Assembly: GCF_020144665.1 (NCBI RefSeq)
Contig: NZ_JAAHBQ010000011.1
Span: 1-64,000 of the forward strand
Direction: 5' to 3'
DNA from: Oscillatoria salina IIICB1
GTDB lineage: Bacteria > Cyanobacteriota > Cyanobacteriia > Cyanobacteriales > SIO1D9
DNA length: 64,000 nucleotides
Of this stretch, positions 28,840-37,900 are shown one piece after another (position 1 is the stretch's first letter; each line of letters begins with the position of its first letter). The notes under the pieces are model-generated. The model did not search any database, had not been told where the DNA came from, and saw only the letters and a program-made list of their open reading frames with translations. The position numbers and the translations under genes were made by a program.

Positions 28840-28925
28840 GGATTTCCGTTAACAGTTACCAGTTATCGGTTACCAGTCACCAGTTTATCCTCCCCCTCTT
28901 CCCCACCTCCCCAATCCCCATTTTG
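28840..28925. repeat. Short STRR-like repeat tract
   Basis: TTAACAGTTACCAGTTATCGG and CCAGTCACCAG-like heptamer units, then CCCCAATCCCCA, directly after the stop codon of the low-complexity-tail gene. Confidence 0.65.
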
Positions 28926-29004
28926 TGTATTTTGCAGCAGCAGCATTGAGAAGAACTAGGCTATTCTAAAAGTAAAAACACCCGATTATGGAGTAAGAGT
29001 GTAA

Positions 29005-29211
29005 ATGCCTAGTTCAACAATTTCCTCTTTAGGTCAATATTCCCCAGACAGCGAAATCTGGCAAAGTTTGAAAGAAGCGATCGCCAATAGTTCCGGTTTT
29101 AAGCGTTGGCAACTTCAACAAAATAATTCTCTTGTATCATCTCAACCACAAAATACTGACGCACTTGTGCGTCGCTATCTCCGGGAGACTCTCGAAACCT
29201 TGGCTTATTAG
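29005..29211 (+). CDS. Small conserved hypothetical protein
   Basis: A 68-residue soluble protein, polar and helix-prone, with SEIWQSLKEAIANSSGFKRW in the middle and RRYLRETLETLAY at the C terminus. I do not recognise a domain, though the style matches small conserved cyanobacterial proteins. GAGTAAGAG precedes the ATG. It is a single gene, followed by a hairpin. Confidence 0.65.
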   Translation: MPSSTISSLGQYSPDSEIWQSLKEAIANSSGFKRWQLQQNNSLVSSQPQNTDALVRRYLRETLETLAY

Positions 29212-29267
29212 GTTAATATCACATCCTCCCGACGCTGCATTTATCTATCCAGCGCGGGATTTATCCC

Positions 29268-29288
29268 TTTCTTAACTTAGTTAAGAAA
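29268..29288. terminator. Hairpin between convergent genes
   Basis: TTTCTTAAC pairs with GTTAAGAAA (9 bp, TTA loop) directly beside the stop codon of the minus-strand DUF1400 gene and 57 bases after the small plus-strand gene. AT-rich and without a strong T-run; probable shared terminator. Confidence 0.5.
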
Positions 29289-29852
29289 TTAAAAAGGTAA
29301 GTGGGGTATACGCTTGAGCAAACTACTAACTCGATTGTAAACTTCTTCAATCCTTTCCCCCTCGACATGAACTTCTGTCGTCGGATAATTTTGCAGAATT
29401 TCAATTAACGTAATTTGGTCGTCTTCAAGGGCAGATTTGACCAAAGCAGCACGTAAAGCTTGTTCGTTAGCTCGATTTGTGGGAGTATGAATAATCTCGC
29501 TTACTTGGTCAAGGACGAGTTCGCCAGGCGTGGTGTTAAGTATTCGATATAAAATCAGCGAATCTACATCTACTTCATTGTTTAAAACTCTGCGCAATTC
29601 TTCTGGTTCCTTGTTTGCCATTCTTAAGTACGCCTTTAACGAAGAAGATACCTCTCCGGTTTCCGCCAGTGCAGTTAACTCTGGTATCGATACTGACTCG
29701 CGTAGAAAACCGTACTTCAAAACTACATTCTCAGCAGCTTCAGCACTACTAGTCAAGAAAATTACTCCCGCCGCAGTTAACATACTAATGTAACTTAGCG
29801 ATCGCCAGATTTTTCTTGACATTTTCTTGGTTTTGTGGTAAGACATAAACAT
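29289..29852 (-). CDS. DUF1400-type exported protein
   Basis: About 187 residues from the chosen ATG. A signal peptide (SLSYISMLTAAGVIFLTSSAEA) is followed by a DUF1400-like region: LKYGFLRESVSIPELTALAETG, then VDVDSLILYRILNTTPGELVLDQVSEII. In larger cyanobacterial proteins this region precedes an alpha/beta hydrolase domain. No hydrolase follows here, so it is a stand-alone form. Several in-frame starts exist: a TTG at 29864 and ATGs at 29852, 29846 and 29822. Confidence 0.78.
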   Translation of the reverse strand: MFMSYHKTKKMSRKIWRSLSYISMLTAAGVIFLTSSAEAAENVVLKYGFLRESVSIPELTALAETGEVSSSLKAYLRMANKEPEELRRVLNNEVDVDSLILYRILNTTPGELVLDQVSEIIHTPTNRANEQALRAALVKSALEDDQITLIEILQNYPTTEVHVEGERIEEVYNRVSSLLKRIPHLPF

Positions 29853-30057
29853 AAAATTATCCAATTTGAATTTGTAATCTAAGTTAATTCTTAGACTTAA
29901 TAGTTATATCTTCATCATTCAAGGGGATAATCTTGCGTCCAGCAAAATCCCCACTCAACAAGTCGCTCGTTTGTAGCAAAAAAGTTTCCGCAATGGTAGT
30001 ATCGTTTTCGTGCCTGTCATACTAGAAAGAGAAGGCAATTTAATTCTAGGAGTGACT

Positions 30058-31386
30058 ATGACTCCCAATCCTGCCATTATCAAATCTGTAGAACAACTAG
30101 GTTATCGAGTCACCGTTGGTGACGTTGCTGCACAAGCAGGATTAGAAATTAATCAAGCACAGCAAGGATTACTCGCCCTCGCATCCGAAGCTGGCGGACA
30201 CCTGCAAGTAGCAGAATCAGGAGATATTGCTTACCTATTTCCGAAAAATTTTCGCTCAATTTTGCGAAATAAATACTTGCGGTTGCAACTGAAAGAATGG
30301 TGGGAAAAAATTTGGGCGGTTTTATTCTACCTAATTCGCATTTCTTTCGGAATTATCTTAATTGTTTCGATTGTCCTAATTTTTGCAGCGATCGCCATTA
30401 TCATTATCACACTTAGTGCTAGCGATAGCGATAATAACTCTGGTGGCGGTAGTAGAAATCGTTCTGGCGGTGGAGGCGGAATTTTCTTCTTTCCTCGTTT
30501 CTGGATTGGACCGGATATTTTCTGGTTTTTTGACCCAACTTATTCTCCCAGATCGCGACGACAACGCCCTCAAAATCGTCGTTCTACTAACGAAAACGAG
30601 ATGAACTTCCTCGAAGCTATCTTCTCCTTTTTGTTTGGTGACGGAAATCCTAATGCCGACATAGAAGAGCGTCGTTGGCAAGAAATTGGGGCGGTAATTC
30701 GCAATAATCAAGGTGCAGTAGTCGCAGAACAAATAATGCCCTATTTAGATGATTTCGACAATCGCGGCGACTACGAAGACTCTCTCCTACCAGTGTTAAC
30801 TCGTTTTAATGGCTACCCAGAAGTATCGCCAGACGGAGAAATTATCTACTATTTTCCAGAGTTACAGGTAACAGCAAGAAACCAATCTCACTCAGCAGTA
30901 CCAGAATATCTCCAAGAAAAATTATGGCAGTTTAGTCGAGCCGGAAGCGGACAACTAATCGCTGCGGCTGCCCTAGGCGCTGTAAATATTATCGGTGCTT
31001 TGGTACTCAATTCTCTCTTACAAGATGGTCAAGTGGCTGCTCAAATCGGGGGACTAGTAGCATTTGTCGATTCTATCTACTGGCTTTTACTCGGATACGG
31101 GACTGCCTTTTTAACCATACCTTTACTGCGCTACTTCTGGATTCAGTGGAAAAATCCCCAAATACAAGCTCGCAATCAAAAACGAGAAACCCGGGCTTTG
31201 GCTTTAAATAGTGGAGATAGCACTTTGCAGCAGAAAATTAGTTATGCTCGTCAGTTTGCCGCTCAGAAAGTCATTGGAGAAGAGGATATCAGTTACTCTA
31301 CCGAAACTGATTTAATCGACCAAGAAATTAAACGTTCCGATCGCATTGACGAAGAATGGCAGCGTCGCTTAGAATCTGGTTCGTAA
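30058..31386 (+). CDS. Conserved cyanobacterial membrane protein
   Basis: About 442 residues. The N-terminal 80 residues look like a small winged-helix-like domain (VTVGDVAAQAGLEINQAQQGLLALAS). A strong transmembrane segment (IRISFGIILIVSIVLIFAAIAIIIITL) and a glycine-rich, aromatic stretch follow, then two more membrane segments near residues 305-360. Related proteins occur in cyanobacteria and plastids. The Fe-S biogenesis label sometimes given to the plant relatives is not supported by any cysteine motif here. AGGAG five bases before the ATG at 30058 fixes this start over the one 48 bases upstream. Confidence 0.78.
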   Translation: MTPNPAIIKSVEQLGYRVTVGDVAAQAGLEINQAQQGLLALASEAGGHLQVAESGDIAYLFPKNFRSILRNKYLRLQLKEWWEKIWAVLFYLIRISFGIILIVSIVLIFAAIAIIIITLSASDSDNNSGGGSRNRSGGGGGIFFFPRFWIGPDIFWFFDPTYSPRSRRQRPQNRRSTNENEMNFLEAIFSFLFGDGNPNADIEERRWQEIGAVIRNNQGAVVAEQIMPYLDDFDNRGDYEDSLLPVLTRFNGYPEVSPDGEIIYYFPELQVTARNQSHSAVPEYLQEKLWQFSRAGSGQLIAAAALGAVNIIGALVLNSLLQDGQVAAQIGGLVAFVDSIYWLLLGYGTAFLTIPLLRYFWIQWKNPQIQARNQKRETRALALNSGDSTLQQKISYARQFAAQKVIGEEDISYSTETDLIDQEIKRSDRIDEEWQRRLESGS

Positions 31387-31390
31387 GCTT

Positions 31391-31879
31391 CTAGCGATCG
31401 CCACTTTCTCTTGAGGTTGACTGTGGTTCAACTTGTTCGAGACGCGACCGCAAAAGCTGCAACTGACGTTGATTAGCTTGAACTGTATTAGTTAAGGTTT
31501 CCAACTCCTGGGGGACTTCTTCTCGAAAAGTTTCTAGCTGTTTTCTCTGGCGTTGTAATTGGGCTTCCATTTCCTCGATTTGTTCGAGTATTTCCGCATT
31601 TTCTGCTGCTGACTGTTGGCTCTCGCGCTGGGCAATTTGCTCTTGTAAAAGCAAACGGTAGGCGAACCAGCCAGAAATGCCAATTGCTAGCAAAACAGCG
31701 ATTACCAAACCGACAACTAGGGTTTGAAGTAACCCACGCAGTTGAGTTACCCTGGATTCGAGTTTCTCAACATTAAGCTTCAGGTTCAGGTGTTGTTCCT
31801 GAAGCATTTCGAGAGAAGTTTCCCGATCCCAGTTGTTGGTTCGATCTGGATTAGACTCAAAAGGGGATGGAGTATTCAT
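31391..31879 (-). CDS. Coiled-coil membrane protein
   Basis: A 162-residue protein with a transmembrane segment at about 52-75 (LLQTLVVGLVIAVLLAIGISGWFAY) flanked by heptad-rich helices, the second strongly Glu/Gln/Arg-rich. No enzyme motif. It converges with the preceding plus-strand gene, with four bases between the stops, and lies downstream of an MscS-like pair on the same strand, 41 bases after the last one. A role linked to that channel pair is possible but only positional. Confidence 0.7.
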   Translation of the reverse strand: MNTPSPFESNPDRTNNWDRETSLEMLQEQHLNLKLNVEKLESRVTQLRGLLQTLVVGLVIAVLLAIGISGWFAYRLLLQEQIAQRESQQSAAENAEILEQIEEMEAQLQRQRKQLETFREEVPQELETLTNTVQANQRQLQLLRSRLEQVEPQSTSRESGDR

Positions 31880-31920
31880 GTCATTTGCCGGGAAATAACA
31901 GCTTCAATTGATTCTCTCAA

Positions 31921-33036
31921 CTACAGAGACATGGGTGAATCAATATAAATAGTTGGTTCTGGAACAATAAATCTCAGGTTTTGGACTGCCAGTTTTTTAG
32001 CGATCGCCTCATTAGCCAATTCTAAAAGTCGTTTGCGCAGTTCTAGAGAGTTTTCACTCGGACTGGTAAGGAAAAAAAACACCCGTGCGCGGGTTATTGA
32101 AGTAGGTTCTGCTTTTTCATACTGAACTCGCGTACTAGCGCGATCGAAGCCCCAAAATAAGCGACTTTCTTGCTCGATAATCTGAGTTACCAGGGCTTGC
32201 TCCTCTTCTCTAAGATATCTCGAAAAGTCGAGACAAAGCATCGCCATCGTCTTTTTCCCTCGACTAACATTTTCAATATTTTTGCCAGCCATTGTCAAAT
32301 TTGGCACAATCATGATTGTATTTTGAGCAACAATCCGAATTTTGGTCGAACGCAAACCAATTGACTCGATCCGACCATAAACATCTTCTGCATAAGGATT
32401 AAAATTGACTCGGATATACTCTCCACAAAGATAAGGGCGATCCAGATATAGTTCTAGGGTGCCAAAAAGTTGTCCGAGTGTCTGCTGGGCTGCCAAACCG
32501 AGTACCGCACCACTAATACCTAAACCAGCTAAGAGAGGAAACAATTCTACTTGAAGTCCGATCGCAAAAATTACGATTGCCATCACCACAATCAATACAT
32601 AACTCAGAGTCTCAAAAATCAGCACTACTTCATTAACTTTTCCAAACCACCGATGCACTAAACTAATAACTGAACGATGGATAATTTTGCGGACAATTCT
32701 GGCAGTAAACCAGCCAATTCCAATTGACAAAGTTGAATAGACAAAAAATCCTAAAAATTTATGCAGCTCTTCGTACTTAATCAACAAATTTAAAGCAATG
32801 GCGATAAAAAAAAATACACCTATTAACCAGAGGGAATTCTCAAATGGTTCGATCGAGCGAGCATAAACGGCTTTAGCGTTAATTATTTGCCGATAGTCTA
32901 GTAACTTAAGGATTAGCTGAATAAACTGAAGTACAAATTGACCTGCAAATGGCGAGATGACCACAGCTAAGGAAAATAATCCTAATCTCGCCATTAATTC
33001 CCAAATATATTCTAGGATTTCTGAATCTATTTGCAT
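31921..33036 (-). CDS. MscS-like channel, type B
   Basis: A 371-residue MscS-family protein. Predicted transmembrane segments occupy roughly the first 175 residues. The pore-lining block GLGISGAVLGLAAQQTLGQLFG follows, then DRPYLCGEYIRVNFNPYAEDVYGRIESIGLRS, which has an eight-residue insertion in the beta domain also seen in the two type B paralogues at 51.5-53.8 kb. It ends in EPTIYIDSPMSL. Second gene of a pair; the start is 30 bases after the type A gene. Confidence 0.9.
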   Translation of the reverse strand: MQIDSEILEYIWELMARLGLFSLAVVISPFAGQFVLQFIQLILKLLDYRQIINAKAVYARSIEPFENSLWLIGVFFFIAIALNLLIKYEELHKFLGFFVYSTLSIGIGWFTARIVRKIIHRSVISLVHRWFGKVNEVVLIFETLSYVLIVVMAIVIFAIGLQVELFPLLAGLGISGAVLGLAAQQTLGQLFGTLELYLDRPYLCGEYIRVNFNPYAEDVYGRIESIGLRSTKIRIVAQNTIMIVPNLTMAGKNIENVSRGKKTMAMLCLDFSRYLREEEQALVTQIIEQESRLFWGFDRASTRVQYEKAEPTSITRARVFFFLTSPSENSLELRKRLLELANEAIAKKLAVQNLRFIVPEPTIYIDSPMSL

Positions 33037-33066
33037 CGCCTCGGCATTTTTAACTGGTTCCCATGA

Positions 33067-34197
33067 CTAAATATTCATGGGCTGGCTGACATCAACAATG
33101 CTTTCTTTGATGTCAAACATAATTCCGTATTCTTGTAGTCGCTTAGTGATATTTTCCCTCGCCATTCCTAGCAAACCTCTCCGTAATTCCATTGATGTGT
33201 CTGTTGCCCCTAAAATAAAGAAAATTACTTGTGCTTGAACTTGGTATTGACCAGAGCGATCGGGTAGATCTTGAAAGTTAACTTGGGTTAGTTGACGATC
33301 GATTCCTAGTATATCGCTGGTACTGTCCAAAAAAAGCTGTTTGAGTATGGCTTTTTCTTCTTCAGACATTGCTCTAAAAAAGGTTAGCGTTACCATTGAA
33401 ATGACTCGCTGCGCACTGCTTAAGTTCTCAATGTTAATTTGGGCTAGGTTACTATTGGGTACTACGACGAGGGTATTTTTCCCCGAAAGGCGAATTTTTG
33501 TGGAACGCCAGCCGATTGATTCAACTCTACCAAGAGTTCGGTCTGGTAAATGGATATAATCGTCAACGGTGAAAGGTCGATCGATGTAAAGAACAACACT
33601 CCAAAGAATTTGCTCGATTACTTTTTGCGATGCAAAGGCGATCGCAAATCCGCCAATTCCTAAGCTTGCTACTAAACCGATTAAATTTACTTGATGAGCT
33701 TGGGCGAAGCAAAAGATTACAATTAGGACAATTAATGCTTTGGTTAAAAATTTGCCTAAAGTCAATAGTTCAGTATTGATTTTTGCTCGCTCATCTAGTG
33801 CAACTACTAGCAAATAGTTATCGAATATTTCGGAAAAAAGTCTGAATCCTAAAAAAGTGGTACTGATTGCTAAGAGTAAACTTAAGGGAAATTCAAATAA
33901 GAGTAGCCAAGATGGTGTTGGCAGTGCGAGAACAATCAAATCAACGATGATTGAAATAATTACCCAAATTAACCAACCTTGATAAGGTTGAATGAGCTTT
34001 TGGATAATTTCTTGAGATTCAGGTGAACTAAAGCGCGCGCTGAGGGATTTGCTTAGTTGCGGAAGTTTGACGTAGGAAATTCCTTGGAAAAAGAGAATGG
34101 TTAAAAGTGTCATTAAACTCAGTAGCGCCATCGCGAGCGCTGGAATTGCAATGCTATCTGGTAATGTCACTTCTAAACCCAATTGGCGATCGAACAT
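33067..34197 (-). CDS. MscS-like channel, type A
   Basis: A 376-residue MscS-family protein with four predicted membrane segments, the pore block SLGIGGFAIAFASQKVIEQIL and DRPFTVDDYIHLPDRTLGRVESIGWRS without the type B insertion. It has the same layout as the first gene of the three-gene cluster at 53786-54883. It ends in VDVSQPMNI, a diverged version of the DSPxTI end. First gene of a two-gene transcription unit. Confidence 0.9.
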   Translation of the reverse strand: MFDRQLGLEVTLPDSIAIPALAMALLSLMTLLTILFFQGISYVKLPQLSKSLSARFSSPESQEIIQKLIQPYQGWLIWVIISIIVDLIVLALPTPSWLLLFEFPLSLLLAISTTFLGFRLFSEIFDNYLLVVALDERAKINTELLTLGKFLTKALIVLIVIFCFAQAHQVNLIGLVASLGIGGFAIAFASQKVIEQILWSVVLYIDRPFTVDDYIHLPDRTLGRVESIGWRSTKIRLSGKNTLVVVPNSNLAQINIENLSSAQRVISMVTLTFFRAMSEEEKAILKQLFLDSTSDILGIDRQLTQVNFQDLPDRSGQYQVQAQVIFFILGATDTSMELRRGLLGMARENITKRLQEYGIMFDIKESIVDVSQPMNI

Positions 34198-34382
34198 AAA
34201 TTGCCTCTAATTTCCAGGGGGGCTTTATCCTCTAGTTGGACTTTTCTACTATACTGCTAAGTTCAATTTGTTGATTATTATGGCGCAGTTTGGCTGGGAG
34301 TGCCGCGCGATCGCCTTCCTGGCAAAATGTTAATTTTTGTTACAAACAGGCATTTTGTAGCAAATGTTACAGAAATGTCCGC

Positions 34383-34388
34383 TATAGT
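34383..34388 (+). promoter_or_regulatory. Candidate -10 element of the small-protein gene
   Basis: TATAGT in the context CGCTATAGT, about 60 bases before the start codon at 34452. No well-spaced -35 is visible (TTGTAG lies too far upstream), so this could be an extended -10 promoter or a promoter for an alternative sigma factor. Confidence 0.3.
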
Positions 34389-34451
34389 AAAAATGTAGAA
34401 AGCAATCATCCCTACCACTAATACAAGTTAAGCAATCCGGAGGAAACAAAA

Positions 34452-34649
34452 ATGTCTAGCCAAGAAAGATCTCGCGCTTTAATGATGCGTCATCATCAAT
34501 TAGTTAAAAACCGTCAACAATCAATGCTTGGACGTGCAGCCTCAGAAATCGGTATGGATGTTGATAGTGAATATTGGAACCACATTCAAGGTAAACCACA
34601 TTCCAGTTTCCGAGTTAGCTACGATCGCAGCCGTGCTTCCCTAAGCTAA
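34452..34649 (+). CDS. Small conserved protein with strong expression signals
   Basis: A 65-residue basic protein (MSSQERSRALMMRHHQLVKN at the start; SFRVSYDRSRASLS at the end). I do not recognise a domain. The gene is clearly built for expression: a CCGGAGGAAAC Shine-Dalgarno sits at the right spacing, a candidate -10 lies upstream and a strong terminator lies downstream. It is monocistronic. The Arg/His/Gln-rich composition could suit nucleic-acid or protein binding, but that is speculation. Confidence 0.8.
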   Translation: MSSQERSRALMMRHHQLVKNRQQSMLGRAASEIGMDVDSEYWNHIQGKPHSSFRVSYDRSRASLS

Positions 34650-34730
34650 ATTGGTTGCCATGACAACAAATAAATAAATTAGTTTAAACTTTGTCGAGAT
34701 TAAATAATAGTTTGATCCTCTCGCAAAAGA

Positions 34731-34774
34731 AAAAAAATGGACGTTCCTCCTCAGAAGAACGTCTTCATTTTTTT
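34731..34774. terminator. Bidirectional terminator after the small-protein gene
   Basis: GACGTTC (34740-34746) pairs with GAACGTC. The outer A-run plus ATG pairs with CAT plus a T-run beyond a two-base bulge, ending in seven Ts at 34768-34774. It has T-runs readable from both strands. Confidence 0.85.
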
Positions 34775-34980
34775 GAGAAAATATCCGCAAAAAATCAAGC
34801 AAAACTTCCCGATTATTCCGGAGAACTAGAGAAAATTGATGGGGTAAAGATAACCAGGGATCGATAAGAGATCCCAACTGATAGAATAGCCGCTCTCATC
34901 AAAGTTAAAACGACGGCTTCTCGGTTGGGAAAAGCAGCAAATACCAGCAAACCCATCGTCAAGCTCGGAGTAAGGAATCA

Positions 34981-37900
34981 ATGAAATCGATAATTGCACA
35001 GTATAAGGGTTTACAGACAAGCACTACAACAATTGAAAGCCCTTTAGACGATCGAGATACAGGAATGCTAGTAGTCATCGATAAAAAGATACAAGACTAC
35101 GAAATCCTGGCAAAAGGAGGACAAAATGGCGCAAAAGTCTTTATTCTAGACGATAAAGATGACGGCGTTAAACAAATTACAGCATTACTGCAAAACCAAA
35201 CTGTCCAGAGTTTACATATTGTTACTCATGGTGCATCTGGTTGCTTATTTTTAGGTGACAGTAAACTCAGCTTAGAAACCCTCGATAATTACTTTACAGA
35301 ATTAGAAAATTGGGCAAAAACACTTCATGGCAGCTCATTATTAATTTATGGTTGTAACGTTGCCCAAAAATCCAGAGGTCAAAATTTTGTCGAACAGTTA
35401 AGTAGAATAACTGGAGCAAAAATTGCCGCAGCTTCTCATCCCGTAGGTAGTAGATCTCAAGGCGGAAACTGGAACTTAGATTACACCACTGGAAAAATTA
35501 CCTCACCCCTAGCATTCACCGACGAAGTTAGATTGGCTTACCAGGGAATTTTTCCTGTAGATATTGCTGATGGAGACGTTGCTGGCTTAATCGCCGCCAT
35601 TGAAGCAATTAATAACGGTACTGCTGCCGATAATATCATCAACCTAGCTACAGGCGGTACATACACCTTTGACGGTACAACCACTACCTTATTTCCCGAT
35701 ATCCCTGATGGTAACGCAGCGATCGATAACGGCGTTTCCGCACTACCACCGATTACCAGCGATGTCGTAATTAATGGTAACGGAGCGACTATCGCTAGAG
35801 ATCCCGCCGCTTCAGCTTTCCGTCTCTTTTATATTGACGGTACCAGCACTCCTGCGGGTAATCTCAGCTTAGATAACGTTACGCTTACAGGTGGTAGAGC
35901 CGAAGTACCTAGCGGTGGTGCGGGTACTTTTCCCGTAGCCGAAGACGACGGTGGTGCGATTTTCATTACTAACGGTGCTACTGCGACAATTACTAATAGC
36001 ATCCTTAGCGATAACTCCTCGGCTGATGATGGTGGGGCGATTCTCAACCAAGGTACTCTCAGCGTTGAGAATACCGATTTTCTCAATAATACAGCCGAAG
36101 GAGACGATGGTATTGAAGATGGTGGTGGTGCTATTGAAAATGATGGCGCTTTGGGTGAAGGTATTCTCAATCTTACTAACAGTGACTTTAGCGGTAATAC
36201 TGCTGCTGACGAAGGTGGGGCGATTCGCAACCGCAACAACGCTCAAATAATCGATGGTGGGAACAATACTTTTAACGATAATAATCCCTCTAATGTGGAA
36301 ATTATCGGCGATATGAATCCCGCAGCGAACGATCCCCCGTTTAATTCCGTCCCTCCAGCCCAAACAACCGATCTCAGTACACCGCTACTTTTTCAAACGG
36401 ATGCAGCTACCGATACAGGTAACGATCTCCAAATTTTAGACCCTGATGCCGATCCTGCTGTCGATCCCTTTGAAGTTACACTGGCAGTAGATTCGGGGAC
36501 TTTAACTCTTCCCAATACTACTGGGTTAACCTTTACTACCGGAGATGGTACTGACGATCCGACGCTAACTTTTACAGGTACTCTCAACGATATCAATGCG
36601 GCGCTTGATGGTCTAGCCTTTAATCCGGCTGCTGCGGGTGTGGCTACTTTGACTGTAACTAGCGATGACGGTGCATTGACTGATACAGATACAGTTGAGA
36701 TTACTGTTACTGGGGCTGGTGGTGTGTTTGATGCGGTTGATGATACGGCTACTACTGCACTGGATACACCTGTTAATATCGATGTCTTGGCTAATGATAC
36801 TGACGATGATGCCGATCCTAGTGACTTAGAAGTAGATCCGGCTAGTATCGCAGGTGTGATTAACGGGACAGCAGTAGTTGATGCTGATGGGACAATTTTA
36901 TACACACCTAATACTGGTTTTGTTGGCTCTGAAGACTTTACTTATGATTTAATTGACGCTGATGGTAATCGCGATACCGCTACGGTGACAGTAACAGTTG
37001 GTGGGACGACAGGTGGTGTGTTTGATGCGGTTGATGATACGGCTACTACTGCACTGGATACACCTGTTAATATCGATGTCTTGGCTAATGATACTGACGA
37101 TGATGCCGATCCTAGCGACTTAGAAGTAGATCCGGCTAGTATCGCAGGTGTGGTTAATGGTACAGCAGTAGTTGATGCTGATGGAACAATTTTATATACT
37201 CCGGATGCAGATTTTGTTGGCTCTGAAGACTTTACTTATGATTTAATTGACGCTGATGGTAATCGCGATACCGCTACAGTGACAGTAACAGTTGGTGGGA
37301 CGACAGGTGGTGTGTTTGATGCGGTTGATGATACGGCTACTACTGCACTGGATACACCTGTTAATATTGATGTCTTGGCTAATGATACTGACGATGATGC
37401 CGATCCTAGCGACTTAGAAGTAGATCCGGCTAGTATCGCAGGTGTGGTTAATGGTACAGCAGTAGTTGATGCTGATGGGACAATTTTATACACACCTAAT
37501 ACTGGTTTTGTTGGCTCTGAAGACTTTACTTATGATTTAATTGACGCTGATGGTAATCGCGATACCGCTACAGTGACAGTAACAGTTGGTGGGACGACAG
37601 GTGGTGTGTTTGATGCGGTTGATGATACGGCTACTACTGCACTGGATACACCTGTTAATATTGATGTCTTGGCTAATGATACTGACGATGATGCCGATCC
37701 TAGCGACTTAGAAGTAGATCCGGCTAGTATCGCAGGTGTGGTTAATGGTACAGCAGTAGTTGATGCTGATGGAACAATTTTATATACTCCGGATGCAGAT
37801 TTTGTTGGCGTTGAAGACTTTACTTATGATTTAATTGACGCTGATGGTAATCGCGATACTGCTACGGTGACAGTAACAGTTGGTGAAGGTGTAGTTGGTG

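Noticed and set aside
35829-36363. Open frames on the minus strand inside the surface protein gene
   Set aside because: They are low-complexity Ser/Pro/Val frames mirrored from the repeat-rich plus-strand gene, with no ribosome binding sites. The same kind of frame recurs through 36393-39683.
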